64,000 nt of DNA from Gordionus sp. m RMFG-2023. Its lineage: Eukaryota > Nematomorpha > Gordioida > Chordodea > Parachordodidae. This document shows positions 25,801-39,300 of this stretch, piece after piece (positions within the stretch are counted from its first letter, which is position 1; the number at the start of each line of letters is the position of its first letter). Where the stretch lies: NCBI RefSeq assembly GCF_954871325.1, contig NC_088777.1, forward strand, positions 46,043,366 through 46,107,365, read 5' to 3'. The notes below the pieces were generated by a model. That model saw only the letters and a list, made by a program, of their open reading frames with translations, had not been told where the DNA came from and made no database searches. The position numbers and the translations under genes were made by a program.

Positions 25801-26949
25801 AAATATACAAAAAATAATTTATCTTTTTTATGCTTTCCTGAACAAATTTTTTAAAAAATGAATATATAGATAGACATCATAATACTCGTCGCGTCGACTA
25901 AAATAAAATCCTAATAAAACGTTAAGATCTGAGATCTTGAATCTCTACGCCTGGGATTCAAAATTCCAATGAATTCCATATCCCAACATGACATATAATT
26001 ATGCTTTCTAATTATATTTATTCTAAATTTTCCCACGTTATCATTAAAGCTTTGTCTAACCGACCTTGGGCCTGTTCTGTTTTTTTATATAAAATTCCAA
26101 GATAACAATTAATTATATTTTTTAAAAATTGATAATAATATATAATCATCATAATTATTATAATTACTTATATAAAAAGGCATCATTTTTATGCCAAATT
26201 CCCGTTAAATAAAATTCGAAATTTATAATTATTCGTATTTTAAACCTTAGGATGATGGAAAAACTTCTTATCCAAATATATAATTTTGAATAATGAGGTA
26301 TTTATAGAGTTGGACCAAATCCCAAGTATCCATAATATACCATTCCTATCTATTTTTTTCAAATCCATTGGAATTTTATTAAAATTTAAAAAAATAATAT
26401 ATCGATAATCACTTAATTTTAATATTATAGATTAGATATATGAGGTTAGAAAAATATCTCCTATAAAAAAGAATTGTATAATATTATAGATTATTTTATG
26501 ACACCAATTCATTATACAAGTTTTTATAATATACATATATATATAAAATATAATTAGAATGTAACAAATTATTAACATTTTTTTTCTTCTTCAATATGAA
26601 TATTCTATTGGGAATAATAAAATGCGTTAAAGAAATAAAATATATGTTATTAATAATCAACTGAATAAATTGTTTTTTCTTTTTTTTTCAATAATTGGTC
26701 TAAAAAAAATTTTTCTAATATATCTTGATTTTATAAAAATTTAAACATGATTTTTTTTATTATTATTATTATAAATTATACTTTATTAATAGATTATTGT
26801 AGGATTAAAAGAAAAGGAAGTGTTTAGAAAAAGAAATATATTTAGTCTTGTTTTTTTTTGTTAAACATGGAGCGGGGTCGATAAAAAAAAAATGATCTTT
26901 CGAAATGAAATCTAAAATGTATTTCTACTTTTAGAAGATCTTTTATATG

Positions 26950-27445
26950 TTATTGATACCAACTTAGCTAATTAGCTAGATTTAGTTACAAACTCTCTAG
27001 AGGTAGCTAGTTTACCTCTAGACTTAGTTAGTTTAGAAACTAAGAAGCATAGTTTACAAACGAAAAAGCAAGTATACAAACTATCTTGAAGTTTAGATAG
27101 TTGCCTCTAGATTAGCTGGTTTACAAATTAAGAAGCATAATTTAGAAACTAAGAAGCATAATTTAAAAAACTAGGAAGCAAGTATACAAACTAGATTTCT
27201 AATTTAGCCAGCTAGCAAACTATCTAGAGGTTTAGTTAATTTACCTCTAGACTAGGCTAGCTTACAAACTTTTTTATATTAACATAATATTTAAAACACA
27301 ATAATATTTAAACACTATAAAATTTTAAAAAAATTAAAATATAATTTCATAATTGTGTTCCCAAAAGGGAATCATGATTAAAAATCTAGTTTATAAACTA
27401 TGAAGATATTTTACAAACTAAGCAGCTAGAATTACAAACTAGCAA
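26950..27445. repeat. cluster of CTAGAGG/CCTCTAG and ACAAACTA repeats
   Basis: About 20-25 irregular copies of short words (TTACAAACTA, AACTAAGAAGCATA, GTTTACCTCTAGACT, CTCTAGAGGT) are packed together in both orientations, giving many small palindromes centred on CTAG. It has neither a fixed period nor spacers like those of a CRISPR array. Confidence 0.7.
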
Positions 27446-28230
27446 CATTTTTAAAAAAAATTTAACCTAGTTTTTATATTATTTTGGCCTGTTTTTTATA
27501 TTCTTCCAAACTCATTTTTAATCATTTGGTATTTTATTTCTCTTATTTTCATGGATTTTGTATTTTTCTCCTTCCCACCTTTATTTTGGATTATTTTATT
27601 ATTCCCCTTCCTCTTTACCTTTATTTTTTTTTCTATTCATTTTTTTTATTATCATAGAAAATTCTAACTCAATTATTCTTATTTTGCATTTTTCCATCAA
27701 TTTTTGAGTATTTATTGATTTTTATAGTCTCTGGTATTATTTTGATCCATAAGCAGGGTCTAAAATTTTCACATCTGCAAGGTTTCTAGTATGGATTTAA
27801 CACTAAAAAAACTTAGACTACATACGTCTAATTTGTTTCTTTTAAACATACTATTAGGAAACCTCTGAGACGACCCAAGACTATAAAATTCAACTTCTTG
27901 ACTCATTATTACTGTCCGCGCATTTCGTAGTTCCTTCTTTAAAAATCTGAAACTCAAATTAGAACAATATTTCTTACTATCTTAGATGCCTCAAGGAACT
28001 TATTGCATAACAATTTGCTAAAAGAGTCACACAGTAAAGCAATCTCAGGATTTGATATAATTTTTATATAAACTTTGCTTTATAGCTACCTTATTTTGTT
28101 GTTTATCGCTAGGAAAATAAAAATGAAAAAGATTTAATTACTTTAATAAACGCGATCAGGTTCAAGAAAAAAGAAATTAGATAAGGGAGAGTTTAAATGC
28201 TTCAATAGGAAATAGTTTAAATTAAAAGAA

Positions 28231-28398
28231 ATGAATAACGATACTAAAATAAGTCGAGGAAATGTAAACATCATCCAACAATACTTCGCTGTTAGTCAAA
28301 TGATGGGAAGAGCTGGTAAAATGATGGAATTATTGGTGAGATTGGTGCATACTAAAAAAAATTTTGAAGGTATATGTATGAATAGGTGGCAACGCTAA
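28231..28398 (+). CDS. small hypothetical frame, 55 residues
   Basis: An ATG-to-TAA frame lies in a patch (about 28190-28870) that is richer in G than its surroundings. The predicted peptide is basic with several methionines (QMMGRAGKMMELL). No family is recognised, and the frames that follow are broken. It could be an exon or a decayed mobile-element piece; chance cannot be excluded. Confidence 0.2.
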   Translation: MNNDTKISRGNVNIIQQYFAVSQMMGRAGKMMELLVRLVHTKKNFEGICMNRWQR

Positions 28399-30381
28399 AG
28401 TTGTTGTACTCGTAAAAGAGAAATAGGAAGAGGGAGGAAGTAGAATACGAAAAATTATCAAGATTTTATATATTGGGGCACATTATAGGAGGTAACTTTA
28501 TATATTCCACAGGGATATATAATTATGCTGCGCAGTGGCTAAAAGGAACATTGTTAAGGGGAGTGTTGTAGATCATGCGGATTCTCAGAGATTTCAACTT
28601 TTAGCACAAGGAAGAGAGAAATCATAATAAATTTCAAGGTGAGTGTATTCACTATATCATTTAGGATCCTCTGATCGTAAGGATAAGCCTAAGTTAATTT
28701 AATAAGAGGCTGGTGATAAATGAGACAGGTCGATTACCAAGGTAACGAGCATGAATAACAACTTGGAAGCAACAGAGAATGCTTAATTAAAATCGGTAGG
28801 ATTGCCAATGGGACATTCCAAAAAATTAATAATACACACCCTCTTCTTAGGGCCGAGTCATTAAAATGCTAAAATTATTCTTACCTGATGTGTGATAACC
28901 ATTTTGTAACCATCGTAGCTACATCATCCTGCCCCTTTGTTCAAGTAATCCAGAAGAAAACACATATCTCTTTTTTTTGTAAACAAACAAAACATTTCTA
29001 TCACAATAATCCGGTTCATATATTTAATGTTTCTTGCTACGAATTATTCACTTAGCATTCACCTTTTTAATATATTTGTTATTTTTAAAATATTTTTCAT
29101 GTTCAATTTTAATATAGATTTATATGTAAATTTTAATATATGTATTTTTTTTAAAATAAAAAATGATTCACACTAATTACATATACAATGCTAATAATTA
29201 TAAATAATTTGATTAAGAATATTGTGAGGATGATTCCAATTTTGTTAAAGTAATTTCAACAAAATATTTTCAAATAACTATATATATCAATTGTATAATA
29301 TTGTGATTTAATAAATCGAAGACTCATTAACAAAAATACCGAATATTTTTTTCCAGAATTGCGAAGCTTTAGAAAAAAAATCCCAACTCAGGAAAATGAT
29401 GGGGGAGACTCTTATATGAAGAGCTTGAATTTATTGTATAATGTAAGACAATATGCCATCGATATTTGTCCTCATGCTCTAATAACCGTTAATCGAAATT
29501 TATATATTGCAATAAGAATAGTACTAATTATGTTTATATATTACTAGTTCTGAATTCAGGCATAAATCATAAATAAGAGTCAGCTGTAGCGGTCAATTAA
29601 ATAACAAGTATAAGTATAATGAAAGATATGGCAATTAATTGGCGTGCAAACCATAATGGCCTTATAGCTGACCTGACACTGATGTTCGCACACTAGTGCC
29701 AAGCCTATATTTTTTTTCCGTAAGTTAACAAAGCCTATCTACGTTCAGCAATAACACAAGTGAAATTGAATAGTTTGTTGAAAAATGATTTACTTAAAAT
29801 CCTTCGCTAAAAAAATTAGTAAATTATTTCGCCAAAAATGAAATCGCTTTAAAAAAATATTACAAATTTATTGCTCTTATTATTTTACATGTCCTAAAGA
29901 ATTTAATGAAGGACGCCAACATAAAGCGTTGTCTCCAGAACAGTAACCGACACTTTAGGGTTACTAAAATTAATAGGATTTTATGTTTTTTAGCTTAGTA
30001 TTCTTCATGCGTATAAAATTCCATTGAGCTTAAAATATTATAATTTTTCGTATACATATATATTATTATTACATGAATGATAGTATAAAAAATACAGAAT
30101 GCGTTTTAAAACGCAACGTGAAACAAGCTAACCCGTAAGACTTCTTAGGTAAGATATATATATATATAATAAACTGAAATTCTTAATTATGGTCACTTTT
30201 GTGTGGGAAAAAAATTATTATTAAATTGATATATAATATATATAATTTTTTTAAAAAAATTCCTTTTTATTTATGAGTAACATTTTTATAAAAATATCTT
30301 TCGTTTTATCTTAAATAATCGAAAATTTTTCATCGTTTAGTGAAAAATGTATAATAATTTCATATTAAAAATATAAAAAAA
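28399..30381. other. sequence downstream of IFT140, no gene seen
   Basis: The G-rich patch ends near 28870; the remainder is AT-rich. A TTTTTTTCCAG acceptor-like site precedes an open stretch at 29358-29430, but no partner exon was found. No further gene is supported. Confidence 0.4.
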
Positions 30382-33300
30382 TTATTTCAAATGTTCGAAT
30401 TTTATGATCATATCATTTTCCAACAATAATTTCATGTCTATCCCATTTTTATTGCAAAAAATTTTCATCTCATCGAATATCGACTTGGCCTGTTAATAAA
30501 ACAGATATTTATAACAATTATTTATTTTATTTTTTAAATTAGCAAAACTACATATAAATTAAAATTTTAGGCTCCGATTTGAAAAAAAAAATCATTTTTA
30601 AGAGCAGTCCAAACATTTTTATAATTATTTTTGAGACTCGACTATGATTTTTGAAATATTTATATTTTAAATAATTTTCATTGTATTTTGAAAGATTCTG
30701 TGAGAAAGAAAATTAACAGTTAAAATGAATATTAAATGCTTCATTAATGATTTTCCAACTGATTAATTGATAAATTTTATTTTTAAATGGGCCCTGCTGG
30801 GGGGAGGGTATATTTTTTATATATAAAATTTTACAGTCCAGCCCCTATACCTTTTTTAATTTTTATTACTAAAGAGATGTATTGGTATAACTCGAATAAT
30901 AATTTAAAATTAGTAAATTCTATTTAAGGTTTCTATCATATCATATGAGCCCAAATACAATTATTATGGTGATAAGATTATGATCTGGGAAATTTTTTTT
31001 TATTAAATCTAACAATATTTTCTCGTTACTTTGTCAAGCTCCTCGTTTTTAACATGATATAAGAGCATCAATTTAAATATTTCTTGTTTTTTTATAGCAA
31101 CACGTAGGTCTCCTTTAATTCTGTCATTGGCGCCGAATGTCTCCAGAAGCTCTTGGCAAATTTTTAGCAAATTGGGATCGTTATCCATTAAGCATCTAAT
31201 AATTGATAAAATTAAGGTATCATGATTAAATAAGCTAAAACTATCAAGTTAATTTATTGTATCCTTTAAAACTTCTAAAAAGTGAGAGGAGTTATCGTAA
31301 AAATTTTTGTTTGTATGTGTCTTCTAATACATAAATTTCAAAATTATCAATCTTTAATTTTCAATATTAATCATGTTTCTTAAGATCCAAAAATTTTTTA
31401 AAAAAATTGATTATTTTGCGATTTATAAAACATTTTATAAGGAATTTTTGCAAATGTCCGCCCAATGCCCAGTTTAAATTTATAAAAAAAATATTTCGTT
31501 CTTATATCGGACCAGATTCGGACTTGAAAAATCATTTTAAATGGATTTTTACGGTTTCGTTATCAAAATAAAATAATTAGGATTCTTCTGTGACAAGGAC
31601 ATAGCAATTATTGATATTTATTTCATTTGTTCCATAGACCTGCAGGCTTGGCCCTAAACCCGGGTACACGGGCCATATTTTAATTTTTTAAATATACCTG
31701 GGCCGGGCCTGAAATTTTACTTTTTTAAATACCCGGGCGAGGTCGTATATTTTAAAACTAAATATTATCGCCATTATTAGCTATAAAAAATTTTAAAAAT
31801 TCCAAGCGGGCCAGGTTTAAAATATAAAACCCGGGGCCGGGCTGAAAAAATCTCATGCAAGTTGGTACCTCTGCAGGTCTGATCTTAAAAAATGAGCGTA
31901 ATTTATATTTTTTTCTTCGTGCTTAAAAATTTCAGGCCTAAAAATTAATATGAATTAAAAATTGCGGGGTTTTTACATTAAGTCACGTTATTTTTTATTC
32001 CCCCCTATGTAACAGAAATTCATTTAGCGGGAAAATTGCAACCTATGACAAGGTCTAGTTGTGGTATAAAAATTACATTAGACTTATAGTATCTAATACT
32101 ATATTATACATAAAAGATTTCAAAATTTTTAGCTAAATTTTAAAAACAAATTCAAAATTTTTAGCTAAATTTTAAAAACAAATTCAAGAGTTGTAGAATA
32201 AAAATAATCTTAATATTTTTATGAATTTTTACCACTTAAATGCTTAAGGTAAAATCTTAACATAACAATTAAGATAAAATACTTATATCTATTTTTTAAA
32301 ATGGTTTTATTAAAAAATCATTAAAAAAGCTATATTAATGATATAAAACTTATATTTAAGGAATCTTTAAATTTAATATAGAGTAAAATTAAAATGGGAG
32401 TAAAAAAATAGAAGTTTAAAAGAATTATAGAAACTAAATTATTATAAAAAAAAAAATATAATAATTAATATTTGTATATATATTTATATACATATATAAA
32501 AAAAACATTTTAAAGAAATAAATAAATATAGTATTGGAGAATATGTTTGTGTCGGTGTTAAAAAAAAAAATTTAAAAAAAAATATATTGAGGTTAGGAAG
32601 GATAATCTTGTGGGGAGAGACTGCCTATGAAGCTAATATAATTAGCCTTGTGTATTGCGATGGAGAGCCTTTGCCTTAAGAAGAAGCCCTCGCGGGGTTC
32701 ACCAGTTAGTTGACGAATGTGGGAGCCGAGTTCCTTGAAAAAGGATAAGGCATATTTCCCAAAAGTAGTAAGGGTAGTGGAAATAATGGGGATGAAAATA
32801 TATTCTTGAGAGATTTCGGAATATTTCGCTATTTTGAGTGTCTCCTTTTTCTCGAGTATATTGACTATATGATTTGATGGAGCGAGTGGATCAATACAAG
32901 AATAGTCCCAGATCAGGAATTGACCGCGCTTCCAAGGAATTTGCGAAATACCGTCAGGCCGTTTCCCATCAGATCTGAAAAGACCGGATGGTTCAAGAGT
33001 GGAGGGGATTTGAGCAGATCTAAGAGCTCTAAGAATGATCGAATTGCATTGATTATGTCTTACAATTCGACCTTTACATGAGCGACAATGAAGACTATGT
33101 CTTCCATTGCCCAAAACTGCGGAGCCGCAACCTGAACAAATGTGGGGTTGGGTAATAAGGCAATTTAAACGGATACCGATAGCATGTGTGAGCTCGTTTT
33201 TATTTAGTTGTAATTGCAGATTAATAGACGGAATGGCCTCGAGAAACTCATGGCCTGAACCATTTAACAAAGAAGAGAATAAGGGACGGTCTGATAATTG

Positions 33301-36300
33301 CATTCTGGAAAGGAGTGATTCAACGCAGAGTGCAATAATAGGCCTATCCCAGTCCTTTTGCTTATTAGATTCAGGAAGAGGGTGATCCGCAGAAATTCGT
33401 GTCCTCCATTCGATGATTGCATCATTAAAAGAAGAGTCGGGTTTTAAAGAATTGGGATTTATTATGTTTTTAGTTAGTAGGCAACTGGATATAAAGGCCG
33501 TTAAGGCGAGATCAGATGGAGATCTGAGGCCCAGACCTCCCATCTTTGTGGGTAAAAAGAAGCTTGTGTCCAAGCAATTTCATGGAATTTAAGATTTAGA
33601 ATGTTTTCGATAAGGATTTTGATCCCATTATCATAAACTCCAAGTGGAATGGGGAATTTAAATATGGCAGTTGAGCGAAGTGCGTAAAGAATACGGGGAA
33701 TATTGAAAAAATTTTTCTCCAGGAAAAAGGCTTTATGAGAAGGAAGAAGGGAAAATAAATCTGCCATCTCTAATAAAGTATCCAAAGTGGACTGAAGAAA
33801 GAAAGAAATAGCAGAGTTACCACCAACAGGGGCTCCCAGATGATAGAGACCGTCAAGAGTCGTTAGTTTGAATTTGTTAGTATTAGGTTCGATTGTATTG
33901 ATAGGAATAAATTCTGATTTCTCTGGATTAATGGAGAGTCCTATAGCTGATCCTGCCTCCTTGATGATGTTCACTGCTTTATTGACTTCAACATTGGATC
34001 CTCCAAGGATACCATCGTCAATGTACCAGGAATGCAAGGATAATGAGCAGACCGAATTGATGGATTTAATGATGTCATTAATACCTAAACAAAAGAATAG
34101 GGAACATAGGGGGTCTCCCTGCTGAATGCCCTCGACGGAAGGGATTTTAAAGGTATCAAACAGAAGAGTGGAGGGCTGTTGATAACACGAATAAAAAAAC
34201 TTAGTGTAACTGGGAAAAAGATTACTTGAAGAACTCAAAAAGGAGTTCCGGGAGAGTGTGTTGTAAGCATTAGAGAAGTCAATTTTTATCAAGGATTCAT
34301 TAGAAGGAAATTTTCAAGATATAATCTGGACAAATGTACAACAGTTTCACAGCCACCAGGGATTTCTACATCAAGTTGGAAGGGACTTAGGAGACGTGAA
34401 GCATCATCCTTAATTCGAGATGATATCATCTTGGACAATATTTCTTATGTAATATAGTATCTAAACAACCATCAGTCCTTGATCATATTCATACCATGCT
34501 GCAATAATGTCCTTGGATCTTTCTCTCCCAAACTAGCAATAACCAAGCTTTTTGCTTATTATTCACAATCAGCTGTTATAATTCTCCTGAATTCTTATCA
34601 TCATTAATGAATTTATTCAAAATAATCAATAATAACCTCATCATTCAAAATTGTTGCTGGTCTATAGTTATTGTATGAGTCAAATTAATTTTTTCTACTA
34701 CATGAATACTTAATTTACCATCCCCTGTATGTCATCGTCACAAATCTGTCCCTCTTGTCAAAAAACAGTACATATTAGGAAAAATGGATGCTTACAAGTC
34801 CATGGTCCTCCTTCACTCAGATGCTCACACTCTGGCCACGATCCTTTTTCCCTTACCAATACTTTGATTATCCCCCCAGAAAATTCTGTTCCACTTCACC
34901 ACAATCCAAATTCCAGCTTCTCAGATATTTTTCTTGATCATCCCAAACCAAATATTATTTCAAGGATCCCCAAAGGTGCTAGATTGTCTGTTGCTAAATC
35001 TTTTGCTGACTGCCTATCCTCTCTCTTGCAAAACTTTAGTAATGAGCAAGAATGGCTAAAATTCCTATATTTTGGATATAATACTTTCAGAGTGCCTGAC
35101 AAAAATTCACCTAAATCCCTCACTCAGCAAATCAAAGATGCTGCTTCGATGAAGACCCCCCATCTTCATGAAAACAAAATCTCACAGTCAGTCTTAAACA
35201 AAAGAAGATTCTCACCAATAGAGTTGAAGGCCAATTTGATCTGCAAGAAAATTGACAACCTCAATATAAAAGGAGCACTCAGATTGGTGTCCACACATGA
35301 CTCTTTAGCTGAGCCATCCATGTCCACCTATTTAAAGTTATGTCAAAAACACCCCTTAGCCAACTTCATCCCTATTTCTCCTCAACCTCACTCCACTTGC
35401 GCTTCTCTTTTTACTCCCGAAGAAGTGAGGAAAGCCATTCTCTCCTTTCATCGCGATTCCGCTCATTTGCTCGATGGCATACGCCCCATTTTTCTCCAGG
35501 ACTTCACTTCCCCCTCTACATGCTCACAAACATCCGTTCTCCCCAAATTAACAAACTTATGCAACAAAATTTTAAACGGTGAGGTTCCAAATTTCGTTTC
35601 ACCTATCCTCTTTGGTGCCAGGCTAATTGCACTTCAAAAACCTAATAATGATATCAGACCCAATTTAATATTGTTTGCAAATATTCTTTTTTTTGTAATT
35701 AATGCAATTTTGTCAATATTTTTTTTAACATTTTTTTTGGCGGGGGGGGGGGGGGGGGGTTATAAAAACCTTGTAAAAAGAAGAAAAAAAAGATTATTAC
35801 ATTTGTTTGACTATTTTTTTTTATTTTAATTTATAATAAAAACGAACGATTATTAAACCAAGCGTAAAATTATCCAAGATAAAAAAAAAGGTAAAGAAAT
35901 AAATAAATTTGTAGAAACGTTCAAACCAAAAACCAGAGATAAAATACTGAAAAATTGGTTGTTGATTAAACCAGTGGTCAAAACCGATAAAAATATGACT
36001 GAGAGTTTATGGTAAATGTTACATCTTGTTATAAAGTGGTTTGTTGTGTAATAACATTGTAACCATATTATTCATAATTTAATTATGTCGTAATTTTTAA
36101 ACAACTATCAGGAATCGATGAGAGCTATTTATAATATTTTTTAACTGTAATAGCAATCATCACTTTAAGTGTGCAGAGGGGGGGGGGAGATGATAAGGGC
36201 AAAAGGGTCAGGATTGTTTTGAAAAAAATCTATTATTATATTTCTTTGTTGCAATGTCATTCATCTAAGTGGACGCGTATAGGCGTTTAGTGTGTTAAAC

Positions 36301-39300
36301 GACCCGATTTAATTATAAAAAGGACCCGATTATGATTTTAGCTAAAATAATATTATCTAAACATCGAAATTTGATAAATAAAGGTTCTTTGAGAGTACGG
36401 AATCTTAGTTGGAATTTATTTACGGGCTGTGCCAATATTAAATATCGGCTAGGGTACATTTTTGGTTTTTATGATTGTGTATTTTAAATAATAAACAAAT
36501 TTTGAATCCTATTCTATATAATATATAGGTTTCGATTTAGACACTTTAAGTAATTAATAAATTTAGTTATTTTTAGAATTAATAGTTGGAAGATATCCAC
36601 AGTTCCAATCTCGGCCTCCTCGTGACTAGTGAACAGCTATGCATACCCATAACTCTTCGCCCTGGTTGCAATGCAGTTATACCCTCCATTTGCGTCGATT
36701 GTGGCCAGACCTTCGAATCGAATGCCTACCATCCCTTGCATTACAAGTTCTCCGGGGGATGTCACCCTCCTCCATAACAAGAATCCTAGCAGCCCTATAA
36801 AAGTTAATATCCCACCACATCTCGAACCAGTGGGTCTTTCAAATGGTAACGCCCTATACCTGGGTGGCATATCCTCACCACAGACGAACAGTCTCCCACC
36901 GACTACATACGCATTGTTTTGCAGCGAAGTCTAACCTCCCATTATCTGCCATCGAAAAGGCAGAAGTGGTTAAAAAAATACGCTGGCCTCTGGAACACAG
37001 TATAAAGAGTCAGTATTAGGGATGTTGGGAAAGGAGGCTTTCAATTTTATCAAAGCCATAGGCAAAAAAAGACTCATAGCAGGTGACTCCAACATAAGAT
37101 TTTACCTTCGTCAGCAGATTTCAAATTTCATAAGCATTTACTCATGTTCCTTTTTTTAAAAAAAATGCTTCTATGTATATTGGTTTTTTCATGTCATTTT
37201 TTTAAAAAATATATAGTTATTTTTTGTTATAGATTATTAATATAATATTTAAAATTTGGTTTCATCTTTTTTAATAAGTGAATGGGATAATGAACATCTG
37301 ACTACTTATTGCATTATAAAAATTATTATTAATATGTATATAAGATGAATTATAAAAGTTATATTATATGACATCATAGATATGCATGCAGAGGTCAAAA
37401 TTTTACATACCGCCAGATTATTAATTTAAAAAAAAATCATTTTCAAGCCTGGGCCTAGATTTTTTTAATTTAATCCCTTTATGCTATGCCCCCCCCCCGG
37501 ATTTTTTAAAAAATTTGTTATTTTAAATAAATTTAGATGTTTATAGACTATTTTGATAGAAAAAAAAAGTGAGCAGTTGAATGTTAAAGGATCCATCATA
37601 TGATTTTTCAACCGATTTAATTAATATTTTTATAAATAAAATTTTTAATCAGCCTAGTTCCCACTTGGAATATGAAAATTATACCATTTTAAGGCCCACC
37701 AGATAGGTATATTAAAATTATAACTTTTGAGCTCTCATAAAATTTCTCGAAAGTTCGATCTCCCTTCTAAGTCTAGACTCGTGGGTTTCTTTGGTAGAAT
37801 TATCTTCTTGATTAGAATCAAACTCTTTGACTTTAGGCACGAATTTCAAGGCTTGAAGTAATATGGTTAGCGCTTGAGAATAATCATTTTTATCTATCTT
37901 ATCCTAGATGATTGATTTTTTTTTTAAATGATATAAAAAAATTCAATATATCATTTGAAAGAGAAAACGTTACATTTTTGCAATCATTAAAATAAATATA
38001 TATATGCTCATTTTAAAATTTTTTATTTATAGCATATTCAAAGCACGCAGCGATTCTTTGAAATCAAAGTAGGAATACCGATATTTTCCTTTAAAATTGA
38101 AATCAAAACCTTATACTAAATGGGCACAAAGCGAGGGGTAAAGAAATTTAAATCAATTAAAAAGAATAGAAAAATTAATTTATTACAAAATAATATCTAA
38201 AAGAATAGAAGTTTTAAAAAAATCAAAAAATAAGGTCTATAAATAATTATAATTTTAGTAGTTTACATTAGATGTTTTATATTTTTAAGGGCCCGGGACA
38301 AAATTTCGCAATTTTTTTTTTGCTTAGAATAAGCGAATCAAATTAATTTTATGGGCCAAGACCAATAATCTTTTCAAAAATGAAATTATATATATATAAC
38401 GTGAACAACTAAAAAAAAGTGGCTTTAACACTGGAATTCGGAATTCTAATGACTAGTTTAAATATGATAATCAAAAATGAAGTTTCGATGGAAAAAAAAT
38501 TTAACTTAAGAAACATTATATCGAGGTTCTACTGTATTATTATGCTAAAAATATGGATAAATATTATCGTGTTATTATTCAAATTCTTAATCTATGAAAC
38601 TCGCCATTCAAATTGACTAATAACATTCACGAAAGATGTGGATGTTACCATCTTTTTTATTGGTTGCCAAGCCTTCTAATATCAAAATTATAAAAGAGGA
38701 ATGAATCCTTAAAGGTCAAACAAAGGGGTTTCATTTGAACAATGAGAATATTTATAATTACTTGAGCATAGGATTCGAAAAATGTGACGAGTTGAACATA
38801 AGCCTTAGCTTTGGTATAATTTTCGACGATAGTTTTGAAAATTTCGGGTTGCGTTTGCCAATTATCCGTAGTTTGTAAGTAATTGGCTGCCATTATATAG
38901 ATTTGGGGACGTTTCGCCAATCTAGAAAAGAGCAAAATCTGAGGGATATCTCCAGATTTTATCAGGCATTTCATAGCCTTATAAATTTTAATTAAAATTA
39001 ATATGTTTATAAGAATTGAAATGGCTTTCTCATTAGATTCCAATATAAAAATTATATAGAGTAAATTAAAATTTAAATTAAAAATATATAAAATGTTATT
39101 AAATATTCTAACAAAAAAAGAAAACATCACAGCAAGGAGATAATTCTTAGAAAATTGAAACGACAGATTTCATTTAAGATATCTTCTGATGAATATAGAG
39201 ACCCTTGTTAGGATCGCCAGTATCTAGGTCTAGAGATCTTTTCCTTTCTAGAATTTTGATAATCCTCATAGTCGAACATTATTAGGGTATGATAGCCGTA

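Noticed and set aside
26950-27445. CRISPR-like array
   Set aside because: Repeats are degenerate, occur in both orientations and lack regular unique spacers; the genome is animal.
33107-34125. Plus-strand frames at 33107-33385 and 33868-34125
   Set aside because: They are antisense shadows of the LINE reverse transcriptase and endonuclease coding strand.
38419-38616. 65-codon plus-strand frame
   Set aside because: It runs through a pogo-like terminal word and AT-rich intron sequence and has no protein signature.
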